In this document: positions 17,114-19,673 of the stretch, one piece after another | How positions within the stretch are numbered: the first letter of the stretch is position 1 | Layout of the letters: every line of letters begins with the position of its first letter | Assembly: GCA_964344495.1 (NCBI GenBank) | Contig: CAYFNI010000039.1 | Coordinates: 1 to 19,673 of the forward strand | Direction: 5' to 3' | DNA length: 19,673 nucleotides | Source: UBA6136 sp964344495 | Lineage (GTDB): Bacteria; Pseudomonadota; Gammaproteobacteria; Methylococcales; Methylococcaceae | Program-made: the position numbers and the translations under genes | The notes under the pieces: generated by a model | The model's input: only the letters and a program-made list of their open reading frames with translations | Told to the model about the DNA's origin: nothing | Database searches by the model: none

Positions 17114-17344
17114 TCAGACGTTCTTGGTGATGTAGTCGATGGCCTGTTGAACCGTGGTGATTTTTTCGGCATCTTCGTCCGGAATTTCGCATTCGAATTC
17201 TTCTTCGAGTGCCATGACCAGTTCGACCGTGTCGAGGGAATCGGCACCCAGGTCGTCAACGAAAGACGCTTCATTGGTCACTTCGTCCTTGACGCCCAGT
17301 TGTTCTGCCACGATTTTCTTAACACGCTCTGCTACATCGCTCAT
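17114..17344 (-). CDS. acpP: Acyl carrier protein
   Basis: AcpP carries acyl intermediates of fatty acid and lipid synthesis on a phosphopantetheine arm. The 76-residue acidic product is close to E. coli AcpP over its whole length. The attachment serine is Ser36 in GADSLD, and helix II reads TVELVMALEEEF. The ATG at 17344 has GAGG about 8 bases upstream. The gene lies between fabG (150 bp upstream) and fabF (93 bp downstream), with a likely promoter on one side and an intrinsic terminator on the other. It is thus set up as a strongly expressed unit within the fab cluster. Confidence 0.98.
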   Translation of the reverse strand: MSDVAERVKKIVAEQLGVKDEVTNEASFVDDLGADSLDTVELVMALEEEFECEIPDEDAEKITTVQQAIDYITKNV

Positions 17345-17386
17345 TTTTAGTCCTCAGTCGTTACGTCGGTTTTTTGAAGTCATGTG

Positions 17387-17414
17387 ATTTTAAATTGAAA
17401 CCCTGCTCACACAA
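17387..17414 (-). promoter_or_regulatory. Sigma-70-type promoter for acpP
   Basis: On the minus strand TTGTGT (-35, 17409-17414) and TAAAAT (-10, 17387-17392, five of six consensus bases) are separated by 16 bp. The expected start would be near 17380, giving a leader of about 36 bases before acpP. The AT-rich block stands out from its GC-rich surroundings. A dedicated acpP promoter in this gap is known from E. coli. Confidence 0.6.
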
Positions 17415-17436
17415 AGGTTTCGATGACCATCATGCT

Positions 17437-17488
17437 GCCTGTCAGGTGCCGGTACGGGTCCGCAGCCGGGGGTGCCTCGATGACAGGC
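17437..17488. repeat. 8-bp inverted repeat between fabG and acpP
   Basis: GCCTGTCA (17437-17444) and TGACAGGC (17481-17488) are perfect inverted repeats 36 bases apart; a CCGG pair inside could extend the structure. It lies between the fabG stop and the acpP promoter. No T tract follows on the minus strand, so it is not a clear terminator. It may be an RNA-processing or 3'-end element of the fabD-fabG message, or a paired protein-binding site. Confidence 0.45.
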
Positions 17489-17494
17489 GGCGCA

Positions 17495-18232
17495 TTATGC
17501 CATATACATTCCACCGTTTACGTGCAGGGTTTCGCCCGTCACGTAGCCGGCATCCTTGGAACACAGGAAGCTTACCGCCCCGGCAATTTCCTCTGGAGAA
17601 CCCAGACGGGCCAGCGGGATGTTGCCCAGCAGGGCCTGACGCTGATCGTCCGAAAGGGCGCGGGTCATATCGGTATCGATGAAACCGGGAGCGACACAAT
17701 TCACGGTAATGCCGCGCGAACCCACTTCCTTGGCCAGGGATTTGGTGAAGCCGATGATGCCAGCCTTGGCGGCGGCATAGTTGGTCTGCCCGGCATTGCC
17801 TGTGACGCCCACCACCGAGGTGATGTTGACGATGCGGCCATGACGCGCCTTCATCATGCCCCGCATGCAGGCCTTGCTGAGCCGGAAGATCGAGGTCAAA
17901 TTGGTGCGAAGAATGTCATCCCACTCGTCGTCCTTCATGCGCATCAGCAGGTTGTCCCGGGTAATGCCGGCATTGTTGACCAGCACGGCCGGGGTTCCGA
18001 AGGCTTCGCTGACGTCATCGATGAACGTTTCGATGGCTCCCGGTTCGGTGACATTGAGTACACGTCCCACGCCAGTGAGCCCCGCCTCTTCCAGATAAAC
18101 GGTGATGGCCGACGCGCCGCTGTCGCTGGTGGCGGTTCCAACCACGAAAAAGCCGTCGCCGGCCAGACGCTCGGCGATGGCCTTGCCGATACCCCGGCTG
18201 GCGCCGGTGACAATTGCGAGGGGTGCACTCAT
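17495..18232 (-). CDS. fabG: 3-oxoacyl-ACP reductase FabG
   Basis: FabG reduces 3-ketoacyl-ACP with NADPH in fatty acid elongation. The 245-residue product (E. coli 244) is a classical short-chain dehydrogenase. It has the nucleotide loop TGASRGIG (9-16), NNAG (86-89) and the catalytic set Asn111, Ser139, Tyr152 and Lys156 (NYAAAKAG). It ends TGETLHVNGGMYMA, typical of FabG. The ATG at 18232 overlaps the fabD stop by 4 bp (ATGA), implying coupling. A longer frame upstream is fabD read in another register. Confidence 0.97.
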   Translation of the reverse strand: MSAPLAIVTGASRGIGKAIAERLAGDGFFVVGTATSDSGASAITVYLEEAGLTGVGRVLNVTEPGAIETFIDDVSEAFGTPAVLVNNAGITRDNLLMRMKDDEWDDILRTNLTSIFRLSKACMRGMMKARHGRIVNITSVVGVTGNAGQTNYAAAKAGIIGFTKSLAKEVGSRGITVNCVAPGFIDTDMTRALSDDQRQALLGNIPLARLGSPEEIAGAVSFLCSKDAGYVTGETLHVNGGMYMA

Positions 18233-19176
18233 TGAACGAGACCTTTTGCCTTGAGTAGAGAAGCGGTGTCGAAAATCGTCTCGGTCTGCGCGTCCGGGAC
18301 GATGCGTTTGTTGAGGCCTGCCAGGACACGACCCGGGCCACACTCGATGAAGCGGTGGACGCCCGCGTCGGCCATTGCACGGACCGATTCAGCCCAGCGC
18401 ACGGAACCGGACAACTGACTGACCAGCGCGTGCCGGATGGCTTCGGCCTCCGCATGCCGGTTCACATCGACATTGTGCAGCACCGGCGTAACCGGTACCG
18501 CGAAGTTCACCTGCTGCAGCAGCGACTGGAACCGCTCAGCGGCGGGCTGCATCAGGGGACAATGGGATGGGACACTGACCGGCAGGATAACCGCACGCTT
18601 GGCTCCGGCTGCCTTGGCAAGCTCGGTGGCGCGGGTCACAGCATCGCGATGGCCGGCGATCACCACCTGGCCGGGCGCATTGAAGTTGGCGGCCTTGACG
18701 ATCAACCCGCCCTCACTGGCCTGTTCACAAACGGCCACCACCTGATCATCTTCCAAGCCGAGCACGGCCGCCATGGCGCCGACATCGGCCGGCACAGCCT
18801 GCTGCATCAGTTGGGCCCGCTGGGTCACCAGCCGCAAACCATCGTGAAAATCAAGACTCTGCGCACAGACCAGTGCGGTGTATTCCCCGAGGCTGTGGCC
18901 CGCCATCCAGGCTGGACGGATCGCGGTGTGCTCGCACCAGACGCGCCATGCCGCCACGCCAGCTGCCAGCATGGCAGGCTGGGTGAACTCGGTCGCATTG
19001 AGTCGTTCCTCGGGACCGTGCTTGACCAGATCCCAGAGGTCATAACCCAGAACATCCGAGGCTTCGACAAAAGTGGCCTCGACAACCGGCTCTTGCCCGG
19101 CCAGTTCGACCAGCATGCCGACGGACTGAGAGCCCTGTCCCGGAAAGATGAACGCCAGCGTTTGATCAACGCGCAT
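18229..19176 (-). CDS. fabD: Malonyl-CoA:ACP transacylase FabD
   Basis: FabD moves malonyl from CoA to ACP, supplying the elongation unit. The 315-residue product shows FPGQGSQ (11-17), the nucleophile elbow GHSLGEY with Ser95, and PSHCPLM with His205. NFNAPGQVVIAG (164-175) and IECGPGRVLAGL near the C-terminus are also typical. The ATG at 19176 has AGGAA 8 bases upstream. It lies 18 bp after fabH and overlaps fabG by 4 bp, in the standard fabHDG order. Confidence 0.97.
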   Translation of the reverse strand: MRVDQTLAFIFPGQGSQSVGMLVELAGQEPVVEATFVEASDVLGYDLWDLVKHGPEERLNATEFTQPAMLAAGVAAWRVWCEHTAIRPAWMAGHSLGEYTALVCAQSLDFHDGLRLVTQRAQLMQQAVPADVGAMAAVLGLEDDQVVAVCEQASEGGLIVKAANFNAPGQVVIAGHRDAVTRATELAKAAGAKRAVILPVSVPSHCPLMQPAAERFQSLLQQVNFAVPVTPVLHNVDVNRHAEAEAIRHALVSQLSGSVRWAESVRAMADAGVHRFIECGPGRVLAGLNKRIVPDAQTETIFDTASLLKAKGLVQ

Positions 19177-19194
19177 GTTTTGAATTCCTCGTTC

Positions 19195-19673
19195 TCAGTA
19201 ACGCAACAGCGCCGAACCCCAGGCAAATCCGCCGCCGAAGGCTTCCATCAGGACCGTCTGGCCGCGCTGGATGCGGCCGTCGCGAATGGCCTCGTCCAGC
19301 GCCAGCGGAATCGATGCCGAGGAGGTGTTGCCCTGTTTCTCGACGGTGACCACAACCTGGTCCATCGACATTCTGAGCTTCTTGGCCGTCGCGGTGATGA
19401 TGCGGATGTTGGCCTGATGTGGCACCAGCCAATCGATGTCGGATTTTTCTAAACCGTTTTCCTCCAGCGTCTCATCGACGATGCGACCGAGGGTATTCAC
19501 AGCCACCTTGAAGACTTCATTGCCCTGCATCTTGAGATAGCGCGAAGAGGCCTCGGCTTCGGGGTGCTCGGCCGCAACATTGGGGACGTAGAGCAAATCC
19601 TGATACTGGCCGTCGGAGTGGATGTGGGTGCTCAGAAGCCCCGGCTCGTCGGATACACCGAGAACCACTGCAC
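19195..19673 (-). CDS. fabH: Beta-ketoacyl-ACP synthase III (FabH), 5' part missing
   Basis: FabH starts fatty acid synthesis by condensing acetyl-CoA with malonyl-ACP. Only about the last 158 residues lie in the window; the reading frame is open through the right edge. The visible part has two members of the Cys-His-Asn triad, His in VPHQANIRII and Asn in EKQGNTSSASIP. The glycine-rich ending is FGGGFAWGSALLRY. The active-site cysteine half is outside. A GTG at 19668 is internal and not the start. plsX is the usual upstream neighbour and would lie beyond the edge. Confidence 0.95.
   Translation of the reverse strand, partial: AVVLGVSDEPGLLSTHIHSDGQYQDLLYVPNVAAEHPEAEASSRYLKMQGNEVFKVAVNTLGRIVDETLEENGLEKSDIDWLVPHQANIRIITATAKKLRMSMDQVVVTVEKQGNTSSASIPLALDEAIRDGRIQRGQTVLMEAFGGGFAWGSALLRY

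Noticed and set aside
18355..19452. A 365-codon plus-strand frame opposite fabD and fabH
   Set aside because: Antisense shadow; the minus strand carries the FabD and FabH active-site motifs.

Overview
The window is a stretch of bacterial housekeeping chromosome. High GC, the gene orders and protein sequences very close to Enterobacteria and Pseudomonas homologues point to a gammaproteobacterium, though the sequence alone does not give a genus. I see no tRNA or rRNA gene, insertion sequence, prophage, CRISPR array or plainly transferred island. A 10-base run of N and an isolated frameshifting deletion 1.3 kb away suggest a draft assembly.

Left block (1-5183). clpA (+) converges on infA (-). 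Reading leftward, infA is preceded by bpt, aat and a DUF482/FemAB-like acyltransferase gene; these three overlap by 4 bp at each junction. Aat and Bpt are the two bacterial leucyl-transferases that create N-degrons, and ClpA is the unfoldase of ClpAP that destroys N-degron substrates. The block is therefore an N-degron neighbourhood, as in Pseudomonas; clpS would be expected just left of base 1.

Middle block (5184-11904), all on +. ettA, an ABC-F translation factor, is broken by a frame-shifting deletion that removes six family codons plus one base. It is followed by deaD (DEAD-box RNA helicase, with the N run near its Q motif), a DUF815 AAA-type ATPase gene and metG. The theme is translation and RNA metabolism. 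A single short AT-rich block at 5250-5259 can act as a -10 element in both directions for the divergent acyltransferase and ettA transcripts.

Right block (11920-19673), all on -. Reading leftward it is fabH (cut by the window edge), fabD, fabG, acpP, fabF, pabC, mltG, tmk, holB and pilZ. This is the classical fatty-acid cluster fused to a run of genes for folate, peptidoglycan, dTTP and clamp-loader functions. Overlaps are tight (ATGA junctions at fabD-fabG and tmk-holB; 46 bp at pabC-mltG; 8 bp at holB-pilZ). acpP stands apart: it has its own promoter-like sequence upstream and a strong intrinsic terminator downstream. The run ends at pilZ, facing metG with 15 bp between; tatD, usual after holB or pilZ in relatives, is not here.

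No previously undescribed system is evident. The points most worth a second look are the ettA lesion, the N-degron operon with its DUF482 partner, the DUF815 ATPase context, and several unannotated inverted repeats and promoter arrangements.
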